From: Hallerella sp964587155
GTDB taxonomy: Bacteria; Fibrobacterota; Fibrobacteria; Fibrobacterales; Fibrobacteraceae
Direction: 5' to 3'
DNA length: 64,000 bases
Assembly (NCBI GenBank): GCA_964587155.1
Contig: CAZPKF010000007.1
Coordinates: 1-64,000, forward strand
The notes below the pieces were generated by a model that saw only the letters and a list, made by a program, of their open reading frames with translations, was not told the origin of the DNA and searched no databases. Positions 1-8,154 of the stretch are shown one piece after another. The translations under genes were made by a program, and so were the position numbers. Numbering within the stretch: position 1 is the stretch's first letter; each line of letters begins with the position of its first letter.

Positions 1-2
1 CC

Positions 3-1016
3 CACGGAACGATGTCCCTTCAGCTGCTGGAGACCATTTTCTTTGGCGTAGGCGATAAATTCCTTTTGGAGTTCGTCGACTTTTGCCGGATCTACAGCTC
101 CCGGACGATATACAAACGGAATGTTCATACGGGAACGGTGTTCCTTGACGGTTACCGTGTTGGTGAAGAGTTTGGAATTGTCCAAGAAATCGTAAAGAAG
201 TCCAGACTTTTGAATGTTCACCTTTTCCATTTCGGCGATGCCGCCATTGTCATCAAGCCAATGGAGAACGCGGTTCATGACGTAAATGGCAAAGACCGGA
301 GGCGTGTTGAACATACTCTTGCCGTCAATGTGGGTCTGGTAATTGAGCATGGTCGGAATGTAACGTTTGACCTTGCCCAAAATGTCCTTTCGAATGATGG
401 CGACAGTGACACCGGCGCAGCTCATGTTCTTTTGCGCACCCGCATAAATAAGTCCGAAATCGCTCACGTTGATGGGACGGGAAAGAATGTCGGAGCTCAT
501 GTCGGAAACCAGGTAACCGCTTTCCGCTTTCGGAAATTCAAAGTATTCTGTACCGTAGATGGTGTTGTTGCTCGTGACGTGGAGGTACGTCGCACCGGGA
601 GTCTGCGTGAAATCAGTCGGAAGGTGCGTGTAGTTGTCCGGTTTGGACGTTGCGATTTCTTTGACGCCAGAAGCAAGAGCTTTGGCTTCTTTCAACGCTT
701 TGTTTGCCCAGACACCGGAATTGATGTAATCGGCCTTGCCATCTTCATCGAGAAGGTTGAACGGAACCATGCAGAATTGAAGAGATGCGCCACCGCCCAA
801 ATAAACGATTTCGTAGTTTTCCGGAATGCCCATCAATTTGCGGAGGGTTGAACCGGTATCTTCGACCATGCCTTCAACGGCGGGTGTGCGGTGACTGATT
901 TCCAAAATACCGACTCCAGTTCCGGCGAAGTTCTTGATGGCTTCGGCGGCTTCTTGAGTGGCCTTGGGGGGCAGCGTAGAGGGACCTGCGCTGAAGTTAT
1001 AGATGATTTTGCTCAT
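3..1016 (-). CDS. serC: Phosphoserine aminotransferase, C-terminus cut by window edge
   Basis: Class V PLP-dependent aminotransferase that converts 3-phosphohydroxypyruvate and glutamate to phosphoserine in serine synthesis, and also acts in PLP synthesis. The frame opens at an ATG at 1016 preceded by an AAAGGAC Shine-Dalgarno. The N-terminus contains NFSAGPSTLP, typical of SerC, and the PLP lysine is K196 in AGAQKN. About 338 residues are visible; the family is near 360, so roughly 20 C-terminal residues lie beyond the left edge. The coding sequence read on the minus strand is clean, with no frameshift. It is transcribed away from the next gene at 1096-1620 only in the sense of position: both are on the minus strand, 79 bases apart. 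Confidence 0.96.
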   Translation of the reverse strand, partial: MSKIIYNFSAGPSTLPPKATQEAAEAIKNFAGTGVGILEISHRTPAVEGMVEDTGSTLRKLMGIPENYEIVYLGGGASLQFCMVPFNLLDEDGKADYINSGVWANKALKEAKALASGVKEIATSKPDNYTHLPTDFTQTPGATYLHVTSNNTIYGTEYFEFPKAESGYLVSDMSSDILSRPINVSDFGLIYAGAQKNMSCAGVTVAIIRKDILGKVKRYIPTMLNYQTHIDGKSMFNTPPVFAIYVMNRVLHWLDDNGGIAEMEKVNIQKSGLLYDFLDNSKLFTNTVTVKEHRSRMNIPFVYRPGAVDPAKVDELQKEFIAYAKENGLQQLKGHRSV

Positions 1017-1095
1017 GGCGTTGTCCTTTTTTAGTCTTAAAAGACATGTTCAATTTAGAAAAAGGAAGTTCACACGGGAACTTCCTTTTCACATT

Positions 1096-1620
1096 TCATT
1101 CTTCTAAAGCTTCGATGGCGGCTTGATACTTTTTGAGGCGGAATTTCGTCTTCAATTCGCGACGTTCGCCGCGGTGGATGTATTTGTCCTCTAAAAGGGC
1201 GCGGAGTATTGCCGCTTTAGCCTTTGCCGCAACAGGGTTTGATTTTAATGTTTTGACAAAGTTTACAAATTCTTTTTCGCGGGCTTCATAAGTTGCTTCT
1301 TCTGCAGGGATGCCTTCGGCCATTAGCTTGCAACTGTATTCATCGATCCAAGACTGGTCCTTGAAGTAGGTCATTTTTTGAATCGTATCTGCCATTTCTG
1401 TGGGGACGCCCATTTGGATAATATCTTCTTTGGATAGTTGGGTGGAGGATTTCAACAAGTCTTGCAATACGGCCAAAACTTGGACGTCTTCCGATTCGCC
1501 TTTGGATTTCAAGTCATCCGCAATGCTTTTGAGAAAATCGATGTAAGGGCCGCCGGCCTTGTCTGTTTGTCCGGCGTGGGCCTTTTCGGCGATGGCGAGA
1601 GCTTCATTCAATGTCAGCAT
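1096..1620 (-). CDS. Degenerate HD-domain (RelA/SpoT hydrolase-like) protein
   Basis: A 174-residue protein with the scaffold of small HD-domain phosphohydrolases related to the RelA/SpoT hydrolase half. AHAGQTDKAGGPYI at residues 14-27 matches the family's usual AHxGQxxKxGxPYIxHP, and the C-terminal NPVAAKAKA followed by LKKYQAAIEAL matches the NPLARKVKLAD...KYxxAL end. The metal ligands are missing: the His after PYI is Asp28, the HD dyad is Gln53-Asp54, and the late Asp of the KLAD segment is replaced. The reading frame is intact, so this looks like a maintained pseudoenzyme, perhaps a binding or regulatory protein, and not a decaying gene. Start chosen at ATG 1620, preceded by AAAGGAAAAAC. 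Function unknown. Confidence 0.85.
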   Translation of the reverse strand: MLTLNEALAIAEKAHAGQTDKAGGPYIDFLKSIADDLKSKGESEDVQVLAVLQDLLKSSTQLSKEDIIQMGVPTEMADTIQKMTYFKDQSWIDEYSCKLMAEGIPAEEATYEAREKEFVNFVKTLKSNPVAAKAKAAILRALLEDKYIHRGERRELKTKFRLKKYQAAIEALEE

Positions 1621-1774
1621 TGTTTTTCCTTTGAAAAAGTTCTTGCTTACAATATAGATTTGTCGACGTTGAAAAAAACGGAAAAAGTTGCATTTTATCG
1701 GAAGCTTTTATTTTGAAACGGAGAACGGACTCGTTTTGAAAAATGCGCTGAATAAAGTTATATTTGGGGCAAAT

Positions 1775-1848
<74 letters not shown>

Positions 1849-1850
1849 CG

Positions 1851-1879
1851 AAAGCCTTTCTTTGGAAAGGCTTTTTTTT
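1851..1879 (+). terminator. Intrinsic terminator of tRNA-Arg
   Basis: AAGCCTTTC pairs with GAAAGGCTT across a TTTG loop and is followed by an eight-T run. It begins three bases after the tRNA, so the tRNA is a single-gene transcript. Confidence 0.88.
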
Positions 1880-1937
1880 GTAAAAACCGTTTCCCTCGGA
1901 ATGTTCCAAGTTGTTCTATTGGCGCTTGAAAAAATAT

Positions 1938-1966
1938 TTGACGGAGGGAAATAGGGAATTTATGTT
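1938..1966 (+). promoter_or_regulatory. Candidate sigma-70 promoter of a small RNA
   Basis: TTGACG (-35), a 17-base spacer and TATGTT (-10) point to transcription starting near 1973, directly ahead of a strongly structured noncoding stretch ending in a terminator at 2107. No plus-strand protein gene follows, so the promoter fits an independent small RNA. Confidence 0.5.
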
Positions 1967-1972
1967 GATGAA

Positions 1973-2107
1973 GTGGACGCGCCCCGGTCGCCTTGGTTTA
2001 GCGAAGGGATGCTGGAGCAAACCGCAGGGTAGGGCGGCCGGAGCGCGATCCTTTTTGCGACTCTCTTTGTGAAAAAAAGGCGAACTCAAATGAGTTCGCC
2101 TTTGCTT
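1973..2107 (+). ncRNA. Candidate structured small RNA of unknown family
   Basis: An intergenic transcript unit of about 135 bases with its own promoter-like boxes and a terminator. Bases 1979-1992 pair with 2033-2046 in a GC-rich stem of 14 positions with one C/A mismatch and one G-U. Inside it GGTTT-A-GC (1994-2002 region) pairs with GCAAACC (2017-2023) with one bulged A, leaving an apical loop containing GAAGGGATGCTGGA. I compared it by eye with SRP RNA, 6S, tmRNA, RNase P and the common riboswitches and recognise none: the SRP GGAAG and AGCAG elements are absent. It has no credible reading frame. Inference only; expression is not shown. Confidence 0.5.
2079..2107. terminator. Bidirectional intrinsic terminator between small RNA and fusA
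   Basis: GGCGAACTCA pairs perfectly with TGAGTTCGCC across a two-base loop, with an A run on the left and a T-rich run on the right. It can end the plus-strand small RNA and the minus-strand fusA transcript, whose stop codon lies at 2122. Confidence 0.85.
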
Positions 2108-2121
2108 TTTTCTTTTGACGA

Positions 2122-4230
2122 TTAACGCTGGCCTGCTTTGGCCTTGTCGCCGTACTTTTTGATGAGGTCGTCTTGAATGTTGCGCGGCACCGGGGCGTAT
2201 TTCTTGAATTCCATGGTGAATTCAGCCTTACCCTGGGTCATGGAGCGCAAGTCTGTCATGTACCCGAACATTTCGGAAAGCGGAACTTCGGCTTCGATCG
2301 TGGTTTCGTCGCGTTCTTCGGACGTGCCCATGATGTTGCCACGGCGCTGAGAAATGTTGCCGACGACGTTTCCTTGGAATTCCGTCGGAGTGGTGATTTC
2401 GACCTTCATGATAGGTTCGAGAATTTGTGCACCGGCCTTTTCAAAAGCCTGGCGGAACGCCATGCGGGCGCAAATCTGGAACGCCATGTCAGAAGAGTCC
2501 ACTTCGTGGTAAGCACCGTCCTGAAGGTCCATTTCGATGCCGACGACCGGGAATCCGATGAGGGAACCCGCTTCCATGCAGCTTTGGAAACCCTTGTCAC
2601 AAGACGGGATGAATTCTTTGGGAATCCGTCCACCAACGACGCTGTTGATGAATTTGTATGTATTTTCGGAATCTCCTTCGACTGCCATCGGACGCATTTC
2701 GCCGAGCACTTTTGCAAACTGACCAGAACCGCCGGTCTGCTTTTTGTGCGTGTAGTCGAACTTGGCCGGGCGCGTAATGGTTTCGCGGTAGGCGACCTGG
2801 GGCTTTCCCTTTTCGACATCGACATTGTATTCGCGCTTCATGCGTTCAATGTAAACGTCCAGATGGAGTTCGCCCATTCCTTTGATGATGGTCTGTCCGC
2901 TTTCCTTGTCGACTTCAACTTGGAAGGTCGGGTCTTCTTTGGTGAAACGGTTCAACGCTTTGGACATGTTGGCCAAATCATCGCGGCTCTTTGCTTCGAT
3001 GGCTAGTTCAATCACCGGATTCGGCACGTGCATGGAGGTCATGTTGTAGTGGAGCGTGCCATCTGTAAATGTTGTACCCGAAGCGCAATCGATTCCGAAA
3101 AGGGCGACGATGTCACCAGCACCGGCAGATTCAATGTCAATCGGGGTGTTGGAGTGCATACGGCGCAAACGTCCCACAGAGACTTTTTTGCCGGTCGCCA
3201 TGTTGTAAATGGAATCGCCTTTCCGGATGGTGCCTTGGTAAATGCGGATGTAAGTGAGCTGTCCGTATTGGCCGTTTTCGAGCTTGAACGCGTAGCACAC
3301 GAGAGGCTTCGAATCTTCGGGCTGGAGAACAACTTCTTTTTCTTCGTTGTCGACATCGAGAGCGATGTTTTCAACTTCGGTCGGATCCGGGAGGAAGTCG
3401 GCGACACCGTCGAGGAGCTTTTGAACGCCGATGTTCTTGTGGGCAGAACCCATGAAAACCGGAGTCATTTTGAGTTCGATAGTCGCTTTGCGGATGGTCG
3501 CTTTCAGAAGATCTTCTGGAACATCGTTGTAGTCGCCTTCCATAGCCCGTTCCATCACTTCGTCGTTGAAGTCTGCGCAGCAATCGACGAGCTTTTCGCG
3601 GTATTCTTGGGCTTGTTCTTTCAGCTCTTCCGGAATTTCGGTTTCGAGAATTTCTTTACCGTTGTCGCCGTTGAAGTAGTAAGCCTTCATCTTGAGAAGG
3701 TCGACAACGCCGCGGAGCTTGTCTTCAAGTCCGATGGGGATTTGCATGACGCAAGGATTGTGGTTGAGTTTTTCCTTGAGCATCTTGGCAACGCGGAGCG
3801 GGTTTGCTCCTGCGCGGTCGCACTTGTTCACGAACGCCACGCGGGGAACGTGATAGCGGCGCATTTGACGGTCAACGGTGATAGACTGGGACTGAACCCC
3901 TTCGACACCTGTCAAAACGAGAATGGCTCCGTCGAGAACGCGGAGTGCGCGTTCCACTTCGATTGTGAAGTCTACGTGCCCCGGTGTATCGATGATGTTG
4001 ATGGAAATGTCTTTCCAGTTCACAAACGTCGCAGCAGACTGGATGGTGATACCACGTTCCTTTTCGAGTTCCATGGAGTCCATCGTGGCGCCGACGCCAT
4101 CTTTTCCGCGGACTTCGTGAACCGCGTGGATTTTGTTGGTGAAGAACAGAATGCGTTCCGTGAGGGTGGTCTTACCCGAGTCAATGTGGGCAGAGATACC
4201 GATGTTTCGATGTTTGTGTATGTTTTCCAT
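2122..4230 (-). CDS. fusA: Translation elongation factor G, mitochondrial/spirochaete-like type
   Basis: GTPase that drives ribosomal translocation. About 702 residues. G1 is AHIDSGKT, G3 is DTPGH and G4 is NKCD. The segment HEVRGKDGVGATMDSMELE with GITIQSAATF and RQMRRY resembles mitochondrial EF-G1 and the spdEFG1 group more than the E. coli-type EF-G. The frame is open to 4296, but MENIHKHRNIG at 4230 aligns with other EF-G N-termini and has a GGA seven bases upstream; MEKQ at 4242 is the alternative. The gene stands alone, without rpsL, rpsG or tuf, which also fits the spd type. It ends at the bidirectional terminator. Confidence 0.95.
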   Translation of the reverse strand: MENIHKHRNIGISAHIDSGKTTLTERILFFTNKIHAVHEVRGKDGVGATMDSMELEKERGITIQSAATFVNWKDISINIIDTPGHVDFTIEVERALRVLDGAILVLTGVEGVQSQSITVDRQMRRYHVPRVAFVNKCDRAGANPLRVAKMLKEKLNHNPCVMQIPIGLEDKLRGVVDLLKMKAYYFNGDNGKEILETEIPEELKEQAQEYREKLVDCCADFNDEVMERAMEGDYNDVPEDLLKATIRKATIELKMTPVFMGSAHKNIGVQKLLDGVADFLPDPTEVENIALDVDNEEKEVVLQPEDSKPLVCYAFKLENGQYGQLTYIRIYQGTIRKGDSIYNMATGKKVSVGRLRRMHSNTPIDIESAGAGDIVALFGIDCASGTTFTDGTLHYNMTSMHVPNPVIELAIEAKSRDDLANMSKALNRFTKEDPTFQVEVDKESGQTIIKGMGELHLDVYIERMKREYNVDVEKGKPQVAYRETITRPAKFDYTHKKQTGGSGQFAKVLGEMRPMAVEGDSENTYKFINSVVGGRIPKEFIPSCDKGFQSCMEAGSLIGFPVVGIEMDLQDGAYHEVDSSDMAFQICARMAFRQAFEKAGAQILEPIMKVEITTPTEFQGNVVGNISQRRGNIMGTSEERDETTIEAEVPLSEMFGYMTDLRSMTQGKAEFTMEFKKYAPVPRNIQDDLIKKYGDKAKAGQR

Positions 4231-4338
4231 TTGTTTTTCCATGAAAAGATTGACAAAACTGAAGTGCAAGATAGAAAATCTCGCAACCGGACTCAAGGTA
4301 TCAACCGTTCAGAAGACCGAAAACGGGTTGTTTTGGGC

Positions 4339-4680
4339 TTAGATGAACAGGGAAATGAGCTTGGCGGCGAATCCATTTATGGGAAGATGGAACGAACCGC
4401 CCTTCTGCTCTAAAGCGAGCTTTAAAATTTCGTTCATCCAGGGCTTTTCGGAATGGATGTCGAAAAGTTGGAGATCAATCCCGTTTTCCGTTGAATCGAG
4501 CGAGTACTTTGCCGAAAAATGGATGGGTGCCGGTTCGCCGACAAGTCCAAAGTCCAAGGAACAGGTTCGCTCGGATGTATCAATGGAAAACGAATGAACG
4601 GTGCCGAATCGTTTTACCAGGCTGTTCGTTTGCAAGTAATTTTTGGCAAGGGAATTCCTTGCGGAATCCATCAAGGTCAT
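4339..4680 (-). CDS. Hypothetical protein co-translated with map
   Basis: A 113-residue protein with no signal peptide or membrane segment that I recognise from no family. Its start overlaps the stop of map by four bases (ATGA, 4677-4680), so it is almost certainly translated from the helicase-map message. The middle part alternates polar and hydrophobic residues like beta strands and the C-terminus (LISLFI) is hydrophobic. Its role is unknown; the position suggests only co-expression with methionine aminopeptidase. Confidence 0.7.
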   Translation of the reverse strand: MTLMDSARNSLAKNYLQTNSLVKRFGTVHSFSIDTSERTCSLDFGLVGEPAPIHFSAKYSLDSTENGIDLQLFDIHSEKPWMNEILKLALEQKGGSFHLPINGFAAKLISLFI

Positions 4681-5450
4681 CGGGGTAGTGTTAAAATGTC
4701 AATACCGTCTTTGGTTTTGACCATGGTGTGTTCCCATTGCGCAGAAAGCGTCCCATCGGCGGTGACCGTTGTCCATTTGTCTTTCAATGTTTTGATTGCG
4801 GACCCCCCGACGTTAATCATCGGTTCAATCGTAAAGACATTTCCAATTTCAATGATGGGTGAGCGCATGTTGTTTGCATAATGAAGAACAAAAGGTTCTT
4901 CGTGGAAACCGCGTCCGATTCCGTGTCCGCCGTAATCTTCAACTACGCTGAATCCGTGTTCATCGGCGACGGGCTGAATGGCGTTGCCGATGTCAGAAAA
5001 ACGGGCTTTGGGCATAGCAGCTGCCCGGATACCTTCTTCAAGGCATAATTTGGTAGTTTCAATGAGTTCGTTCGCCAAATCGCTGACTTTTCCAACGCAA
5101 AACATGGCAGAACAATCTCCGTGGTAACCGCCGAGAATGGTTGTGATGTCAATATTGAGAATGTCGCCTTCTTTTAAAATGGTGTCTTTGCTGGGAATGC
5201 CGTGACACACCACTTCGTTTAGGCTGATGCATGAATATCGGGGATAGCGTTTTCCATCGCATTCGTAATTGAAATCGGCGGAAATGCCGCCGTGCTTTTT
5301 GGTGTAAGCGGCGATGAATTCGTCAATTTCCCAGGTGCTGACTCCCGGCTTGCACATCTCGCCTGCGCGGACCAAGGTTTCGGCGGCAAGTGCTCCGGCG
5401 GAGCGGATGAGTTCAATTTCTTTTTTTGTTTTGACAAGAATCTTAGACAT
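4677..5450 (-). CDS. map: Methionine aminopeptidase, type I
   Basis: Removes the initiator methionine from new proteins using a dinuclear metal site. 257 residues, the usual length for type Ia enzymes. Visible active-site elements are the substrate His in CHGIPS, the two metal Asp residues in NIDITT and GDCSAMF, the His in GHGIGR with FHEEP, and the Glu residues in FTIEPMI and WEHTM. The ATG at 5448-5450 overlaps the TAA of the upstream helicase gene in TAATG, implying translational coupling. It is the middle gene of a three-gene minus-strand operon. Confidence 0.97.
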   Translation of the reverse strand: MSKILVKTKKEIELIRSAGALAAETLVRAGEMCKPGVSTWEIDEFIAAYTKKHGGISADFNYECDGKRYPRYSCISLNEVVCHGIPSKDTILKEGDILNIDITTILGGYHGDCSAMFCVGKVSDLANELIETTKLCLEEGIRAAAMPKARFSDIGNAIQPVADEHGFSVVEDYGGHGIGRGFHEEPFVLHYANNMRSPIIEIGNVFTIEPMINVGGSAIKTLKDKWTTVTADGTLSAQWEHTMVKTKDGIDILTLPR

Positions 5451-6898
5451 TAGTGTGTTCCTTGTTCTCGTTTTTCTTCTTTTTTATCGTATTCCTTCCA
5501 GTAGAATTTATCGAGAAGATAGGCGAGGACTTCCTTATCTTCGGGATTTGACACCAGTTCGTCGACTAGCGGTAAAAAACGGCGGAGGCGTTCTTTTTTC
5601 ATCTGGCCCAGCACGCGTTTTTCGCGGTCTAGTTCGGCTGCTGTGCGTTGCCGGATGCGATTTGCCAAATCTTCTTCGGTGATTGCCGGCATTTTGATGA
5701 ACTGAATTCCGAAATCAACCGCCGTCTTTTGAAGTTCAATCTCTTCGACGGGCGTAATGAGCGAAATGGCGACTCCGCTGCGCCCGGCTCTGGCCGTTCT
5801 CCCGCTGCGGTGAACGTAAACTTCGTGGTCGTCGGGATGATCGTAAACGATGACGTGGGTTACGTGGGTAACGTCGATGCCTCGGGCCGCCACATCCGTG
5901 CAAATGAGGATGTTCAAACGTTTTTTGCGGAAAGCGTCTAGAGTTTCATCGCGCATTTTTTGCGAAATATCTCCAGAAAGCGCTCCAACGCGAAACCCGT
6001 AATTGGAAAGAACTTGTTCCAAGTAGCTGACATCGCGTTTCATGTTGCAAAATATCATGCAACTGTCCGGATTTTCCCATTCCAAGGCTTTGATGACCAT
6101 TTTGTCTTTGTCCATCACGTCGCACATGTAATAGCGGTGTTCCAGATTGTTTGCAATGACTTTGTCGTAACTGAGCGACAGGAACCCGGCGTTTTTGCGT
6201 CCAAATTCACGGGCGAGACTTTTCACTGTTTGCGGAATAGTCGCACTGAACATGGTGCATGCGATGTCTTTTGGCAAGTAGCGGCGGATGCGTTGCATGT
6301 CTGGGTAAAATCCCATCGAAAGCATTTCGTCCGCTTCGTCAAGAACGAGGTCCCGGACGGAAAGAAAGTCGATGTGTCCGCGTTGGGCGTGGTCAAGAAG
6401 CCTTCCCGGAGTGGCGACAATGATGTGGACACCTTCCCGCAGTGCGCGGAGTTGTGGTTCGTAACCGACACCGCCGAATATGGCGGTGGATTTGATGCCG
6501 GTGCCTTCTGTAATTTTTTCGATTTCGCTTTCGACTTGTTGCGCCAGTTCTCTGGTTGGGACTAAAATCAACGCTTGCGGAAATTTGTGTTCGCGGACAA
6601 TGACCTGGGCCAGCGGCAAAACAAATGCTCCTGTTTTCCCGGAACCTGTTTTGGACTGGATTAGCATATCGCGGGCGGCCAACATGTAAGGAATCGTTTT
6701 GCGTTGGACGGGCATAAGGTCTGTCCAACCGTGTTTCTCGAGAGTCGCCTTGAGGTCTGCCGGAAGAGCATCGAATGAATAATCGGGGAGTTTGTTTTCC
6801 GGTTCAACGATATGGATGGGATTTAAAAAAGGATTGACCGGTTTTTCAGTGGAATTCCCAGGGGTTTCCGGTGTGTTTGCATAAATTTCTTCATTCAT
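5450..6898 (-). CDS. DEAD-box ATP-dependent RNA helicase
   Basis: RNA helicase of the DEAD-box family, about 482 residues. In order: Q motif (LMPVQRKTIP), motif I (SKTGSGKT), Ia (PTRELAQQ), GG, TPGRLLD, motif II DEAD (VLDEADEML), motif III SAT (MFSATIP), then in the second domain the conserved TDVAARGID and HRSGRTARAG. The C-terminal tail is short and charged, with no RNA-binding extension like DbpA. ATG 6898 is chosen; an in-frame TTG at 6907 is less likely. It leads the helicase-map operon. A role in ribosome assembly or RNA decay is typical for the family, but the specific one cannot be told. Confidence 0.94.
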   Translation of the reverse strand: MNEEIYANTPETPGNSTEKPVNPFLNPIHIVEPENKLPDYSFDALPADLKATLEKHGWTDLMPVQRKTIPYMLAARDMLIQSKTGSGKTGAFVLPLAQVIVREHKFPQALILVPTRELAQQVESEIEKITEGTGIKSTAIFGGVGYEPQLRALREGVHIIVATPGRLLDHAQRGHIDFLSVRDLVLDEADEMLSMGFYPDMQRIRRYLPKDIACTMFSATIPQTVKSLAREFGRKNAGFLSLSYDKVIANNLEHRYYMCDVMDKDKMVIKALEWENPDSCMIFCNMKRDVSYLEQVLSNYGFRVGALSGDISQKMRDETLDAFRKKRLNILICTDVAARGIDVTHVTHVIVYDHPDDHEVYVHRSGRTARAGRSGVAISLITPVEEIELQKTAVDFGIQFIKMPAITEEDLANRIRQRTAAELDREKRVLGQMKKERLRRFLPLVDELVSNPEDKEVLAYLLDKFYWKEYDKKEEKREQGTH

Positions 6899-7117
6899 AA
6901 CGAGCAAATATTAGAAATATTCCCGTGAAACGTTCGGCGATCTTTCTAGAAGGGCGCAAGTCCGCTTCTTAAATGGGTAATCGAGAGAGTTCGTCTGCCT
7001 TTTGTGTCGTTTTGTTGTAGATATTATAAATTGCCTGCAAGTCGCTTTGGGTTGCTTGACGGGCAACGTTTTCTTGCGAAATTGGATTTAGAGTGAAAAT
7101 TTACAGAAAGCAAAGGC

Positions 7118-7555
7118 ATGAAAAAACAGCGAAAACGGAAAAGAATTGACCGTTCGCAGATGATGCGGGCGGTAAAGAGTGAGAATACAAAACCCGAATG
7201 GATTGTCCGCAGGGCTCTGTTCCGGGCGGGAGTGCGCTATCGCTTGCATCGGCGGGATTTGCCGGGAACGCCGGATCTTTTTGTGTTGAAATACGGCGTG
7301 GCCGTTTTTGTGAACGGGTGCTTTTGGCATCAACACGGTTGCCGTTTTTCTAGACGGCCGAAATCCAATATGGATTTTTGGAATGAAAAGTTTGATAACA
7401 ACGCTGCTCGGGATGTCAAAACGTTGCAGGAACTTTTCTTGGACGGCTATCGGGTGGCTGTTGTTTGGGAATGTTCGTTGCGGATGGAATCGGAATGGGC
7501 GTTGGAACGCCTAGTCGCATTCATCCGGGGAACCGAAGAATTCGTTGAAATCTGA
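7118..7555 (+). CDS. vsr: Very short patch repair (Vsr-type) DNA mismatch endonuclease
   Basis: Nicks DNA next to T:G mismatches left by deamination of 5-methylcytosine. 145 residues, the family length. MRAVKSENTKPEW, YRLHRRDLPGTPDL, VNGCFWHQHGC and VVWEC are hallmark Vsr segments and keep the catalytic Asp (PDL) and the His pair (WHQH). No dcm-type cytosine methyltransferase lies beside it, whereas vsr is usually paired with one. ATG 7118 follows GCAAAGGC, a weak ribosome site. The gene converges on the DprA-like gene with only four bases between stop codons. MutL, its usual partner in repair, is encoded 14 kb away. Confidence 0.93.
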   Translation: MKKQRKRKRIDRSQMMRAVKSENTKPEWIVRRALFRAGVRYRLHRRDLPGTPDLFVLKYGVAVFVNGCFWHQHGCRFSRRPKSNMDFWNEKFDNNAARDVKTLQELFLDGYRVAVVWECSLRMESEWALERLVAFIRGTEEFVEI

Positions 7556-7559
7556 CGGG

Positions 7560-8045
7560 TTATTTTATTCGGGTGACATCGTTTTTCCTTTTTTTACACA
7601 ATTCTCTGTAAAAAGGGTAAAGCATACTCTTTTCGGAAATGTGCGCAAAGACGATGGCGTCGGCGATCATGGCGGCTAGGTGATTTGCGTAGCGGGAAGT
7701 GGCTAAAGAATGGCGATTTCGATGAATGCAGGAAATGAGAAATAGGCGGTTCTCGTCAACAGCGAGGCTTTCTTCGCGGGAAAATGTCTCGGGAATGGAT
7801 TTTCCCAAAACCCAGATGGCTTTTCCTCCGTTTCGCAAAATGGCGGAGAGTAAAGCTTTTTCGGCATCGGAATGAAATGCGCTGACAATGCAGACCCCGC
7901 GTTTTGCCTGATTTCGTCCCCAACAGCGGATTTTTTCTTTTTCGACGTCGCTTGATTTTCGCGAAGCGAAAAAGGCAATTTTAGGTTCTTGCCAAAGTTC
8001 CGCGTTTCCCACGGAAACCCGTTCTTCAAGAAAGGAGTGTTTCAT
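7560..8045 (-). CDS. Small DprA-like SLOG-domain protein
   Basis: A 161-residue protein resembling the short DprA-like proteins common in Bacteroidota: a conserved IAFFASRKS start of the fold, then AKRGVCIVSAFHSDAEKALL, and later GGKAIWVLGKSIPE and ENRLFLIS. These correspond to the nucleotide-binding Rossmann-like SLOG fold of DprA/Smf, but the C-terminal winged helix and N-terminal extension of true DprA are absent. ATG 8045 is preferred over the longer frame because GAGGT lies six bases upstream. Function is not established; some SLOG proteins bind nucleotides or single-stranded DNA. A full-length dprA is present separately at 27876-28775. Confidence 0.82.
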   Translation of the reverse strand: MKHSFLEERVSVGNAELWQEPKIAFFASRKSSDVEKEKIRCWGRNQAKRGVCIVSAFHSDAEKALLSAILRNGGKAIWVLGKSIPETFSREESLAVDENRLFLISCIHRNRHSLATSRYANHLAAMIADAIVFAHISEKSMLYPFYRELCKKRKNDVTRIK

Positions 8046-8154
8046 GCATACCTCAAACAAAAAGTTGTCGAAAAAAAATCTGGACAACGCTTGCAAAGTA
8101 TAAAAATGGATGTCAGCAGAAAAGGACTCCTTTCCAAATATCTAAATTGAAATT

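Noticed and set aside
1973..2107. SRP (4.5S) RNA identity for the small RNA
   Set aside because: The apical GGAAG and the AGCAG internal-loop sequence of SRP RNA are missing.
3028..4413. Long plus-strand open frames antisense to fusA (461 and 277 codons)
   Set aside because: fusA on the minus strand has every EF-G motif; the antisense frames arise from codon bias and match no protein pattern.
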